Shown piece by piece: positions 1 through 9,800 of a DNA stretch of 20,061 nt. Each line of letters opens with the position of its first letter. Positions within the stretch are counted from its first letter, which is position 1. The stretch is taken from positions 1-20,061 of the IMG/VR virus record IMGVR_UViG_3300025127_000385, one strand, 5' to 3'. The notes below the pieces were generated by a model that worked only from the letters and a program-made list of their open reading frames with translations, was not told the origin of the DNA and searched no databases. Origin of the DNA: a virus. The position numbers and the translations under genes are program-made.

Positions 1-1
1 A

Positions 2-211
2 AATTTTAGTGGAGGTAGTAATCCTTTTGGTACACCAGATCCTAGTGCTGAATTTGAAAGACAAATTTATATTGTAGATAGAAAATCAGTAGAAAATAGA
101 GATATAGTAGAATTTGAACTTAGTGCAGTTAGTGATCTGGCTGGTGTCAGATTACCTAAAAGACAATGCACTAGAGCTTTATTTCCTGCTATTGGTACGT
201 TTTTTCAATGA
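2..211 (+). CDS. Minor tail protein, lambda gpL-like (3' end only)
   Basis: The reading frame is open from the left edge and stops with TGA at 209-211; only the last 69 residues are present. They read as the end of the N-terminal domain of a lambda gpL-type protein: a conserved strand segment (IVEFELSAVSDLAG) followed by RLPKRQC. It lies directly before gpK-, gpI- and gpJ-like genes, which is the lambda order. gpL joins the tail tube to the tip complex. In lambda gpL this segment is followed by roughly 50 more residues with several cysteines that bind an iron-sulfur cluster. Here the protein ends about 15 residues after RLPKRQC, with one visible cysteine, so that C-terminal domain appears to be absent. 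The stop overlaps the next start (ATGA). The family call rests on motif and order, not on a full sequence. Confidence 0.72.
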   Translation, partial: NFSGGSNPFGTPDPSAEFERQIYIVDRKSVENRDIVEFELSAVSDLAGVRLPKRQCTRALFPAIGTFFQ

Positions 212-915
212 GTTGGCAAGATGACGCATTGGTCCATGCGAAAGACCAAAATCCTAAAGAATCTGTAGGACTTTTATTAAATATCAGAGGAAAACAAAGA
301 TATTATCCGTGTCAAAATTTAGCTATTACAAGTCATCAAGAATTTATATTAAATCCAGAAGATTATGTAAAAGCAGATAATTTAGGAGAAATAACGGCTG
401 TAATTCATAGTCATCCAATATCATCTCCAGAACCAAGTCAAGCAGACAAAATTAGTTGTGAAAAAAGTAACTTACCGTGGCATATTGTTAATCCAGAAAC
501 AGGTAAATGGGCATATCTAGAACCATCAGGATATAAAGCACCTTTGATTGGTCGTGAATGGGTTTGGGGTGTTACTGATTGTTGGGCTTTAGTAGTTGAT
601 TGGTATAAAGAAGAAAAAGGAATAACTTTAAAAGATTATGAGAGAAATATGTCTGCTGATGAATTTTTATTTAATCCATTATTTGAAAACTATGCTTGGA
701 GAACAGGTTTTAGAGAACTTAGACCAGATGAACCATGTAAAAAGGGAGATGTGTTATTAATGTCAATAATGTATCCAACTTTAAATCATGTAGCTATTTT
801 TCTTGGAGATATGGTTTTACATCATTTAGCAGATAGACTATCTTGTAAAGAGCCTTACTCTGAATGGTTGTTAAAATGTACTGGTAAGAGGTATCGCTAT
901 GCTCAAGAAAATTAA
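208..915 (+). CDS. Tail-tip protein gpK-like: JAB/MPN metalloprotease fused to NlpC/P60 peptidase
   Basis: Two enzymatic domains are visible. Residues 1-110 form a JAB/MPN (JAMM) domain with the full zinc motif: E18, H67-S-H69-P, S77 and D80. Residues 112-225 form an NlpC/P60 papain-like domain with C125 in TDCWAL, H194 in NHVAIF and H206 as the likely third polar residue. This architecture and size (235 residues) are typical of lambda gpK, a tail-tip component thought to cut peptidoglycan during DNA entry and possibly to process tail proteins. The ATG at 208 overlaps the gpL stop (ATGA). No good Shine-Dalgarno precedes it, so translational coupling is likely. The 3' end overlaps the gpI-like gene by 17 bases. 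All expected catalytic residues are present, so both domains look active. Confidence 0.93.
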   Translation: MSWQDDALVHAKDQNPKESVGLLLNIRGKQRYYPCQNLAITSHQEFILNPEDYVKADNLGEITAVIHSHPISSPEPSQADKISCEKSNLPWHIVNPETGKWAYLEPSGYKAPLIGREWVWGVTDCWALVVDWYKEEKGITLKDYERNMSADEFLFNPLFENYAWRTGFRELRPDEPCKKGDVLLMSIMYPTLNHVAIFLGDMVLHHLADRLSCKEPYSEWLLKCTGKRYRYAQEN

Positions 916-1519
916 ACTTTATGGTGAGTTAGCTGACTTTGTAGGTCATAAGGAATTAGATGCTGTGGTAAATACATCTGCTGATGCAATTAGATTTTTA
1001 ATAACTAATTTTCCAGAATTAGAGGCTCATATGAATGATAGATATTATCAAGTAATTGCTAATAATTATGAATTATCTCAAGATGATTTGCACGGTCCAA
1101 TAGGAAGTGAAGGTGTAAGTATAGTTCCTGTAATTAGTGGTGCTGGTGGTGGAGCTTTTAGAAAAATATTATTAGGTGCTGCATTAATTGGAGGTGCATT
1201 TGCTTTTGGAGGGTTGTCATTCGGAGGTAGTTTTAAAGCGTTTGGAGCAAATTTAGCAGCAGCACCAGGTCTTACTAAAGCTGCTTTCGGTATTGGTGCA
1301 GCTTTAACTTTAAGCGGAGTATCAGATATGTTATTCCCGTTACCAGATATACCTGATTTTTCTAATGAAGAAGATCCTAGAATATCATTTAGTTTTTCTG
1401 GAGTACAAAACACATCACGGGCTGGAACCAGTATACCTCTATGCTATGGAGAAATTGTCACTGGATCGGTAGTAATTTCAGCAGGAATAGACACACATCA
1501 AATAGTGGCGGAGGATTAA
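899..1519 (+). CDS. Tail assembly protein gpI-like
   Basis: This 206-residue protein has the layout of lambda gpI-type assembly proteins. Residues 1-80 are a ubiquitin-like/beta-grasp N-terminal domain (LKKIKLYGELADFVG). Residues 82-145 are a Gly/Ala-rich hydrophobic stretch. The C-terminal segment, SFSGVQNTSRAGTSIPLCYG, resembles the C-terminus of gpI and the start of gpJ-like architectures (PLVYG motif). The start lies inside the gpK-like gene, with AAGAGG at 886-891 seven bases upstream as a ribosome site. The family is needed for tail-tip assembly. The hydrophobic stretch could interact with membrane, but that is inference. An antisense reading frame inside it is a shadow. Confidence 0.9.
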   Translation: MLKKIKLYGELADFVGHKELDAVVNTSADAIRFLITNFPELEAHMNDRYYQVIANNYELSQDDLHGPIGSEGVSIVPVISGAGGGAFRKILLGAALIGGAFAFGGLSFGGSFKAFGANLAAAPGLTKAAFGIGAALTLSGVSDMLFPLPDIPDFSNEEDPRISFSFSGVQNTSRAGTSIPLCYGEIVTGSVVISAGIDTHQIVAED

Positions 1520-1522
1520 ATT

Positions 1523-4500
1523 ATGTCAAAAATTATTAGAGGAGCAAAAGGTGGTGGAAGAAGTAGAGATCCAGTAAGAGCAGATGATAATTTAAATAGT
1601 AAAGAATTTGCAACAGTACAGGACTTGTTATCTGAAGGTGAGATTGAAGGTTTTGCTACTCCATCAAAAAGAAATATTGCAAGAAATAATTCTAATTATA
1701 ATAAGGCTTGTTTAGCTGACATATTTTTAAATAACACTTCAGTGTTAAATGTTTCTTCTGATCTAACAGATACAGAATTTACTAATAAATTAAATAATTT
1801 ACAAGAAACAGATTTTAGTTTTCAAGATGTAACTTTTAAACCTCGATTTGGTACTAGTAATCAATCTGCTGTGGGAAATGTTGATAACAACGTCTTTACA
1901 AAGCAAAGCACTAGCATAACACCTACACATTCAAACCCTATAAAAAAAACTGGTACTCCTGGTCCTGTAGACAGTCCAGATATTAGCCCGAATAAAGATG
2001 CAGTAGAAGTAACAATTACTTTTGCAGCGTTTCAAAAGTTTGAAAATAATGGTGATATTTCAGGAACAGAGGTAACTTTAAAAATTCAAAGACAGATAGA
2101 TGGTGGTAATTTTGAAGATAGGGTAACAGATACAATAAAAGGAAGAAGTGCTGATCCTTATTCAAAAGAGTATCGTATTAATCTTCCTTCTACTTACAAT
2201 CAGGCAAAAATAAGAGTTTTAAGAGATACAGACGATAGTAATTTAGATGAAATACAGGATACTTTTTCTGTTACAAGAATGGAGGAGATATCCGATGATG
2301 TAAGAACATATCCAAACTGTGCATATTCAACATTAAGATTAAGTTCTGAACAGTTTAGTTCTGTTCCTCAAAGGGCTTTTCGTATAAGAGGAATTAAGGT
2401 AAAGATTCCAGGTGCAGGTGCTAATGGCACAAACGCACCAACTGTTGATGCTGCAACAGGTCGTATTAAATATGATGATGATTATATATTTAATGGAACG
2501 ATGGGTGCTGCGGTTTGGTGTACCTGTCCTTCAATGATATTGCTTGACTTGCTTATTAATAAAAGATATGGGTTAGGAGATCATATCGCTCCAGATCAAT
2601 CTACTGATGCGAAGATGTACTCAAATATAGATTTATTTAGCTATGTTCAGGCTTCTAGATATGCTAACGCTCTAGTAACTGATACTGTTGATGGTACAAG
2701 TGAAGCAAGATTTAGTTGTAATGCTTCTATTCAAGGAACAGCAGAAGCATATACTTTGATAAACGAATTAGCAGGTATTATGAGAGCCTTTCCTATATGG
2801 CAAGCAGGTACTATAACAATTGCACAGGATAGCCCAACTAATGCAAGTTATTTATTCAGTTTGTCAAACGTAACAGAAGCAGGTTTTTCATATTCAGGAA
2901 GTAGTTTAAGACAGAGACATTCTGTAGTTAGTGTCAGTTATTTTAATATGGATTCAAGAGAGATAGATTATGAAATATATGGTGATGATGATTCTGACCC
3001 TGTTCAAGCTGCACGAATAGCTAAATATGGAATTGTTAAAAAAACTGTTAAAGCATTTGGGTGTACTTCCAGAAAACAAGCCAGAAGATTAGCAAAAGCT
3101 ATTGTTTTTGGCGAAGAGCAAGAATCAGAAACAGTTACATTTACCACTTCAATAGATGCTGGAGCGATTGTAAGACCTGGAAGTGTGGTAGCTGTAGCAG
3201 ATCCAGTTAGAGGGTCACAAAGAAGATCAGGCAGAATTAAAACTGCAACTACTACAAGTATTACAGTAGATAACGTAAAAGATCTTGATACATTTCTTGG
3301 AGGAGATCAAAAATGTTCAGTTTTGTTACCAGATGGCAAGTCAGAAGAGGTTGCCACAACGAGTGTTAATGCTACAACTGGGGTTATTACTTTAGCTTCA
3401 GCATTATCTCAAACACCTGCTCAACATTCAATTTGGATGTTATCCAGTAATGACCTTAAGCCTCAATTTTATAGAGTTATTAGTGTAGAAGAACAAGAAA
3501 ACACTAATTTTGTAATTACTGGACTTACATATATTGATGGCAAATATAACAATATTGAATTAGGAGAAGCATTGCCTCCAAGAAATATTTCGTTATTAAA
3601 TGCACTAAAAGCACCTCCTAGCGGTTTAGGTGCTGAAGAAAAAATAGTTGTTATAAATAATCTTGCTGTATCAAAAATAATTGTTTCTTGGCAAGTAAGA
3701 ACAGGTGTAAGCCAGTATCTTGTTCAATATCGTTTCAATCAAGCAAACTGGGTAAGTGAAACAGTTTTTAGACCTGACATTGAGATATTAAATAGTCAGG
3801 CAGGTACTTATGAGATCCGTGTATATTCTTTTAATGCGTCATTAAGTTTATCTAATAGTGCAAGTAGTATTACATTTGATGCGAAAGGAAAAACAGAACC
3901 ACCTGGTGCTGTTCAAAACTTATCATATGAACCTTTAACAAATAAATTAGTAAGACTTAGATGGGATCTAGCAACAGATCCAGATGTTTTGCATGGCGGA
4001 AGAGTTTATATCAGACACAGTAGTAGAACTGATGGTAGTGGTACGTTCCAGAACTCGGTAGATTTAATTCCAGCTATAGCAGGAAATAGTACAATAGCTG
4101 ATGTTCCTGCTTTAGAAGGCGAATATATTTTAAAATTTCAAGATGATGGTGGTCGTTTTAGTTTAAGTGCAACAAGTGTGATTGTAGATTTACCTGATCT
4201 TATTGATGAGGAAACAATAGTTATACGAAGAGAAGATTTATTAACACAACCATTTTGCACTTCTGAATCTCCAGATGTTACTACTACTTGCACATCAGTA
4301 AAAACTAATGTGTCAGTTGTTGGAGATGGGCTACAGTTAACAAATCCAGCTACAAATTTAATTGGAACTTATGATTTTGCACAAGTTATAGATTTAGGAG
4401 CCGTTTATTCTTTAAATTTACAAAGAACAATACAAGCTATAGGTTTTGCTTTAGGTGGTCTAACTATCACTGCAATTTATGTACAATCAGGAACAACTAT

Positions 4501-5284
4501 AACAATTACTTCTAATTCTCATGGTAGGTCTCAAGGTGATTATGTAAATTTTGTAGCTGTAGCTGGTGGTGGTGCTAGTGGTGTTTATCAAATAAATAAT
4601 GGCTCAGTTACAACAAATACTTTTCAAATTACATCTACAACATCAGCAACGATATCTTCTTCAGCTTGTACTTTTGCTTTTGTTAACACAATAGATCAGT
4701 TAATACCAGCAGGTACTTTTTGGAACGATTATGCTACTGATGGAAATTTTGATGGTCCTACTGTAGATGATGTATCAGCTTCTTTATCAGTTAACGTTAC
4801 ACAAAGTGATCCAGCTTCGGCAGCAGCAGATACTTATTCAGGGTTTCAAACATTTGCAAATGGAACTTATAAAGGTAGGGGATTTAAATTTAGAGCAACT
4901 TTAGAATCAGAATCAATAGCACATAATATTTCAGTTCAACAGCTAGGGTTTATTGCTAAATTTGAATCACGAACAGAAAGAAGGTATGTACATACAGACG
5001 GCACGATAAAAACAGAGCCAATTAATTCTGGAACAGCTTCTTCTGGAAAAAATGTTACCTTTGCTAACCCATTTTTCACTGGTACGGCTACTTTAGGTGG
5101 AGTAAATAACTTTCCCCCTTCTATTGGTATAACAATAGTAGGTGCTGCAACTGGAGATTATTTTGTTTTATCTAATGTAACAAGAACAGGCTTTAATATA
5201 AAGATTAAAAATGATTCGCAAAACCCTGTATTTATAGATAAACAATTTACGTTTCAAGCTGTCGGTTATGGTAAAGGAGTGTAA
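1523..5284 (+). CDS. Central tail-tip / host-specificity protein gpJ-like
   Basis: This 1253-residue protein matches lambda gpJ in position, length and motifs. The start MSKIIRGAKGGG leads into a tip-attachment core (SLSEGEIEGF-like segment near residue 35, and PSMILLDLLINKRYGLGDHI near residue 335, a hallmark of the family). Two fibronectin type III-like domains follow at about 695-890. After them comes a fibre-like segment near 975-1050 built around SHGRSQGDYVNF, a motif common in phage fibres. The extreme C-terminus (1050-1253) is beta-rich and is where receptor binding would be expected. A strong Shine-Dalgarno GGAGG at 1510-1514 lies eight bases before the ATG, the best site in the tail cluster and in keeping with a major structural product. 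A charged insert near residues 150-250 is family-typical. Confidence 0.93.
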   Translation: MSKIIRGAKGGGRSRDPVRADDNLNSKEFATVQDLLSEGEIEGFATPSKRNIARNNSNYNKACLADIFLNNTSVLNVSSDLTDTEFTNKLNNLQETDFSFQDVTFKPRFGTSNQSAVGNVDNNVFTKQSTSITPTHSNPIKKTGTPGPVDSPDISPNKDAVEVTITFAAFQKFENNGDISGTEVTLKIQRQIDGGNFEDRVTDTIKGRSADPYSKEYRINLPSTYNQAKIRVLRDTDDSNLDEIQDTFSVTRMEEISDDVRTYPNCAYSTLRLSSEQFSSVPQRAFRIRGIKVKIPGAGANGTNAPTVDAATGRIKYDDDYIFNGTMGAAVWCTCPSMILLDLLINKRYGLGDHIAPDQSTDAKMYSNIDLFSYVQASRYANALVTDTVDGTSEARFSCNASIQGTAEAYTLINELAGIMRAFPIWQAGTITIAQDSPTNASYLFSLSNVTEAGFSYSGSSLRQRHSVVSVSYFNMDSREIDYEIYGDDDSDPVQAARIAKYGIVKKTVKAFGCTSRKQARRLAKAIVFGEEQESETVTFTTSIDAGAIVRPGSVVAVADPVRGSQRRSGRIKTATTTSITVDNVKDLDTFLGGDQKCSVLLPDGKSEEVATTSVNATTGVITLASALSQTPAQHSIWMLSSNDLKPQFYRVISVEEQENTNFVITGLTYIDGKYNNIELGEALPPRNISLLNALKAPPSGLGAEEKIVVINNLAVSKIIVSWQVRTGVSQYLVQYRFNQANWVSETVFRPDIEILNSQAGTYEIRVYSFNASLSLSNSASSITFDAKGKTEPPGAVQNLSYEPLTNKLVRLRWDLATDPDVLHGGRVYIRHSSRTDGSGTFQNSVDLIPAIAGNSTIADVPALEGEYILKFQDDGGRFSLSATSVIVDLPDLIDEETIVIRREDLLTQPFCTSESPDVTTTCTSVKTNVSVVGDGLQLTNPATNLIGTYDFAQVIDLGAVYSLNLQRTIQAIGFALGGLTITAIYVQSGTTITITSNSHGRSQGDYVNFVAVAGGGASGVYQINNGSVTTNTFQITSTTSATISSSACTFAFVNTIDQLIPAGTFWNDYATDGNFDGPTVDDVSASLSVNVTQSDPASAAADTYSGFQTFANGTYKGRGFKFRATLESESIAHNISVQQLGFIAKFESRTERRYVHTDGTIKTEPINSGTASSGKNVTFANPFFTGTATLGGVNNFPPSIGITIVGAATGDYFVLSNVTRTGFNIKIKNDSQNPVFIDKQFTFQAVGYGKGV

Positions 5285-5306
5285 GATGAAGGAAAGTATT
5301 TTTTAA

Positions 5307-6515
5307 ATGTCTACATTTCAAAAGACTAATAAGAATATAGATAACGCTTCTGGACAAGTTGTAAGAGAAGATGTTGAAGATACTGTTAAAGCAGTAGCAG
5401 CACATAATTATGGACCGTTAGCTGGTGGAGTAGAGTTGTTACCTACAGAATTTATAGCTGTAAATACTGGAACACCTAAAAAATTATTTATGCGAGCGAC
5501 AAGTGGAGGTGTTTTAGCTGAACAAGGTATTACAGGTAGTGCAACTTTATTAGAAGTAGGAAATTTAGATGAAGCTAATTTAGGATTATTAAAAAGAGCA
5601 GGAGATACCTTAACAGGTACTTTGCAGTTTATTAATGGTGTTCATGGTACACCATCTATAAATTTTGGCGATACTACTACTGGTTTATTTAAATCTGCTA
5701 CTAATGCTATTGGATTTTCTACAGCAGGAACAGAAAGAGTAACAATAGCTAACTCTGGATTAGATATGTTGGGATTACCAGTAAGGTTCAGAGATTCAGA
5801 TGGCACTCCAAATTTCGTATCAGTACAAGCTCCATCTAATTTAACTGGAGATTTAACTCTTAAATTACCTAATTCAATAGTGAATGGTGGTTTTATGCAG
5901 ACTGATGGTAATGGTCAATTAAGTTTCCAACCTATATCACCCGTACCAACAGGTGTTATTTTTGCACTACCTGATACACAAGCTGGTGGTAATACTGGTT
6001 ATGAATCTGATGGTATTCCTACTGGATATAAACATTGTAATGGTGATGCCATATCTAGATCAACTTTTTCTGCTTTATTTGCTGTTATAGGAACTACTTA
6101 TGGAGCAGGTGATGGTTCTAGTACATTTAATTTACCTGATCTAAGAGGTCGATTTATTAGAGGTGTAAACACCAGTAATTCAGGTGATGATCCAAATAGA
6201 GCTATTGGTAATTTACAGTCAGATGACAACAAATCACATACTCATAATCTTAATACTACGACAAGCACCCACAATATAACTGGTAACGTTAGAAAAATAT
6301 CAGAAACCTTTGCAGGGGCTGGTACTACAAGTGGTGTATTTTCAAAATTAGGAAATCAAGATGCTCCTTTTACGCCAGGTGGGCCTGATACAAGTCCTAC
6401 AGGTGGTTTTAGTATTAACGCAACTCATAGTCATACTATAAATGCAAACACTAATTCACATGGTTCTGAATCTAGACCAAAAAACATCGCTATGATGTAC
6501 ATTATTAAGTTTTAA
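5307..6515 (+). CDS. Tail fibre protein with phage tail-collar domain
   Basis: This 402-residue protein ends with a recognisable tail-collar module. The sequence runs from about residue 212 (PTGVIFALPD) through KHCNGDAISRSTFSALFAVIG and FNLPDLRGRFIRG to SHTHN and a histidine-rich end (HSHT; SRPKNIAMMYIIKF). This His-rich collar fold coordinates metal in related fibres and forms trimeric tips. The N-terminal half carries short fibre beta-modules (KRAGDTLTGTLQF; FGDTTTGLFKSATNAIGF). The start follows a six-codon open frame whose TAA (5304-5306) touches the ATG. An AAGGAAAG purine run at 5289-5296 is the only ribosome site nearby and is slightly far away. It is likely a second receptor-binding or side-fibre protein acting beside the giant fibre. 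Confidence 0.88.
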   Translation: MSTFQKTNKNIDNASGQVVREDVEDTVKAVAAHNYGPLAGGVELLPTEFIAVNTGTPKKLFMRATSGGVLAEQGITGSATLLEVGNLDEANLGLLKRAGDTLTGTLQFINGVHGTPSINFGDTTTGLFKSATNAIGFSTAGTERVTIANSGLDMLGLPVRFRDSDGTPNFVSVQAPSNLTGDLTLKLPNSIVNGGFMQTDGNGQLSFQPISPVPTGVIFALPDTQAGGNTGYESDGIPTGYKHCNGDAISRSTFSALFAVIGTTYGAGDGSSTFNLPDLRGRFIRGVNTSNSGDDPNRAIGNLQSDDNKSHTHNLNTTTSTHNITGNVRKISETFAGAGTTSGVFSKLGNQDAPFTPGGPDTSPTGGFSINATHSHTINANTNSHGSESRPKNIAMMYIIKF

Positions 6516-6517
6516 TT

Positions 6518-6859
6518 ATGGCAATCCAACCTGGCACATATAATTTTACGCTACAACGTAGATCAGATCATACGATTCCTCTGTTGTTTAAAGATGGAAA
6601 TGATGCAGCAATAAATTTAACAAACTATACAGTAGAAGCACAAGTTTGGGAAGAAACACGCATCACAAAATATGCAGATTTTACAACAACATATACTGAT
6701 CGTTCTGCTGGTTCTGTGTCAATATCGTTGACGGATACACAAACAGCTACATTTACTCCTGATATTTTAAAATATGATGTTCTATTAACTGATCCTTCGG
6801 GGTCGAAAGAATATTATTTAGAAGGTACTATATTTGTAAGTGAAGGATACACGACATGA
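6518..6859 (+). CDS. Small tail / fibre-attachment protein (BppU-like)
   Basis: A 113-residue beta-rich protein. The opening PGTYNFTLQRRSDHTIPLLF and the pattern of short strands followed by YDVLLTDPSGSKEYYLEGTI are typical of small phage proteins encoded just before fibres, which resemble the N-terminal domain of baseplate upper proteins or immunoglobulin-like adaptors. It lies two bases after the collar fibre and its stop overlaps the start of the giant fibre (ATGA at 6856), which points to coupled translation in a fixed ratio. A role as adaptor between tail tip and fibre is inference from position and size; no enzymatic motif is visible. Confidence 0.72.
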   Translation: MAIQPGTYNFTLQRRSDHTIPLLFKDGNDAAINLTNYTVEAQVWEETRITKYADFTTTYTDRSAGSVSISLTDTQTATFTPDILKYDVLLTDPSGSKEYYLEGTIFVSEGYTT

Positions 6860-9800
6860 CTTCAGTTAATGTTACAACTACAAAAAATACAGTTACAGTA
6901 AACGGAGAAACCCGTGTTGTCACTGTAAAAACAGCAGGTCCGCAGGGAACTTTTACTGATGGAAACTTAGGTGATGTAACAGTATCAAACAATGGTACAA
7001 ATATTGTTGTTAATGCTGGAGCGATTGATAATGCAAATATAGCTAGTAATGCAGCTATATCTTTAAGCAAGTTAGCAACTGGAGCGTTACCAACAGCAAT
7101 TACTGTCACCAGTGCAAACATATCTGACCTTAGTATTGTCAATGCCGATATAAACGCCAGTGCTGCTATTGCAGGTACAAAAATTTCTCCCAACTTTGGA
7201 TCGCAAAATATAGTTACAACAGGAACTATTGCTTCTGATAATATAACTATTGCTGGTGCTACACCTACATTAACTTTTACAGATAATGACGCTAATCCAG
7301 ATTATGAAATAAGAAATCATAGTGGGTATTTTGCAATTAGAGATGCAACTTCAAGTGTAAATAAAATAAGAGTTAATCCAGATGGACATATTGATATTCA
7401 TGCGTTTTTAGAATGTTTAGATAGCCTTTCTGTAACAGGAAATATAACTGTTTCTGGAACAGTTGACGGAAGAGATGTTGCGACAGATGGTACAAAACTT
7501 GATGGAATAGAAACAGCAGCTACCGCAGATCAAACAGCAGCAGAGATAAAAACATTATTAGATAGCAATGGTATTGTTAACTCAAACGTAGATGCAAGTG
7601 CGGCAATAGCTGGTACAAAGATTTCTCCTGACTTTGGATCGCAAAATATAACTACAAGTGGAGAAATAGAAATAACAGGAAGCACTACTGTTTTAAAGTT
7701 TACAGAAAATGATAACAATCCTGATTTTGGTTTTTTAGGCAATGGTGGATTATTAAGAGTACAGGATCTTACCAATACTTCTAACATTATGATTTTTGGG
7801 CCAAATAATGTCCAATGTGTTAAAAATTTAGATTTAGACAATGGTCTTGATGTATCGGGCAATATCACAGTAACAGGAACAGTTGACGGAGTTGATATTG
7901 CTGCACTTAATACAACTGTTGGAAACTTAAGTTTATCTGGCAGTGTTTTAGCTGACGGCACAACTGCAACGACCCAATCAGCAAGTGATAACTCTACAAA
8001 AGTTGCGACAACAGCTTATACAGATACAGCAGTAGCAAACCTAGTTGACTCTGCACCTGGTACGTTAAATACACTGAACGAACTGGCATCAGCTTTAGGT
8101 GATGATCCAAACTTTGCGACAACAGTTACTAACTCAATAGCAACCAAAATGCCTTTAGCTGGTGGTCAGTTTACAGGAAATATTACTTTTTCTGGTACTC
8201 AAACAGTAGATGGTAGAGATTTATCTGTTGATGGTAGTAAATTAGATGGTATCGAGAGTGGAGCTACAGCCGACCAGACAGCTAGTGATATAAAAACTTT
8301 ATTTAATAGTAGTGGACTTGTTAACGCACAGATTGATGCAAGTGCAGCAATAGCAGGTACGAAAATATCTCCGAATTTTGGATCGCAGAATATAGTTACA
8401 ACAGGTCAAGTATTTTCAAGTTATGCAACTCTTACTGCTGTAAACCCAACACTTACATTTTCCGATTCAGACAATAACCCTGATTATACAATCAATGTAA
8501 ATAGTGGCATATTAAAAATAACGGATTCAACTAATAGTGCCGATAGATTCGTTGTAAACACAGATGGTCATGTTGATATAACTGGCAACCTAGATGTTGG
8601 TGCAGGGCTAGACGTAACAGGTAATATCACTGGAACGACAGACGCAACCATAAACGGAGTTACTGTTGGTAAAGGTGCTAGTTCTGTCGCTAATAATACT
8701 GCTCTTGGAGTTTCTGCTTTAGCTGCAAATACTTCTGGTAATGACAACCTTGCAGTAGGTAGTCTTGCATTAGAAGATAATACGTCTGGTGGTCATAACG
8801 TAGCTTTAGGTAGAAAAGCACTTAACAGTAATACGACCCAATCAAACAACACTGCTATAGGTAGTCATGCTTTAAATGTGGCAACAGCATCAAACAATAC
8901 AGCAGTAGGATATGCTTCCTTATTATCAAACACAACTGGAACAGACAATACAGCCACAGGTGCTAATGCTCTAGATGCTAATACTACTGGAAATTACAAT
9001 TCAGCTTTCGGAACACACGCTTTAAGCGCAAACGGTGGGGGCCAGAGAAATACAGCTTTAGGTAGAGGATCTTTAGCATCAAACACAACTGGAAGTTATA
9101 ATGTTGGAATTGGTTATGCAGCTTTAAGTAACCAAACAACATCAACTAGTAATACTGCAGTTGGCGATTATGCCGCAAGATTAATGACAACTGGAATTGA
9201 TAATACTGCAGTTGGTAGGTACGCTTTATATAATAATACGACTGGTTATTTTAATACTGCAGTCGGTGTAAGTTCTTTAGCTTCAACCTCAACTGGAATT
9301 GATAATACTGCAGTTGGTAGGTACGCTTTATATTCAAACACTACTTCAAGTAATAATACTGCTATAGGTTCAAGTGCATTAACCTCAAACACAACTGGAG
9401 CAGGTAACATAGCTGTAGGTTCTCAAGCATTAGATGCAAATACTACTGCAAATAATAATATTGGTATTGGTTATTTCTCATTGTCGAATAATACTACTGG
9501 TACTCGAAATATAGGAATAGGAACATCAGCTTTACTTGGAAACACAACTGCCGATAATAACACTGCTGTTGGCTATAACGCTTTACAAGAAAACACAACT
9601 GCCGATAATAATACTGCTTTTGGCTATCAAGCTTTGTACGCCAATACAACTGGAACGCAAAACGTGGCGGTAGGTGCTTTAGCGTTAGATGCTAATACTA
9701 CTGGAGGTTCTAATACTGCTGTTGGTGAAGAGTGCTTAACAGCAAACACAACAGGTAGTGGAAACGTTGGTGTTGGTGAACGCACCTTAAGAGATAATAC

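Noticed and set aside
1078-1413. Minus-strand open frame inside the gpI-like gene
   Set aside because: Pro/Ala-rich antisense of a Gly/Ala-rich region, fully covered by a well-supported gene.
5286-5306. Six-codon open frame between the gpJ-like and collar genes
   Set aside because: Its TAA touches the next ATG, which could allow coupling, but six codons in AT-rich DNA is easily chance.
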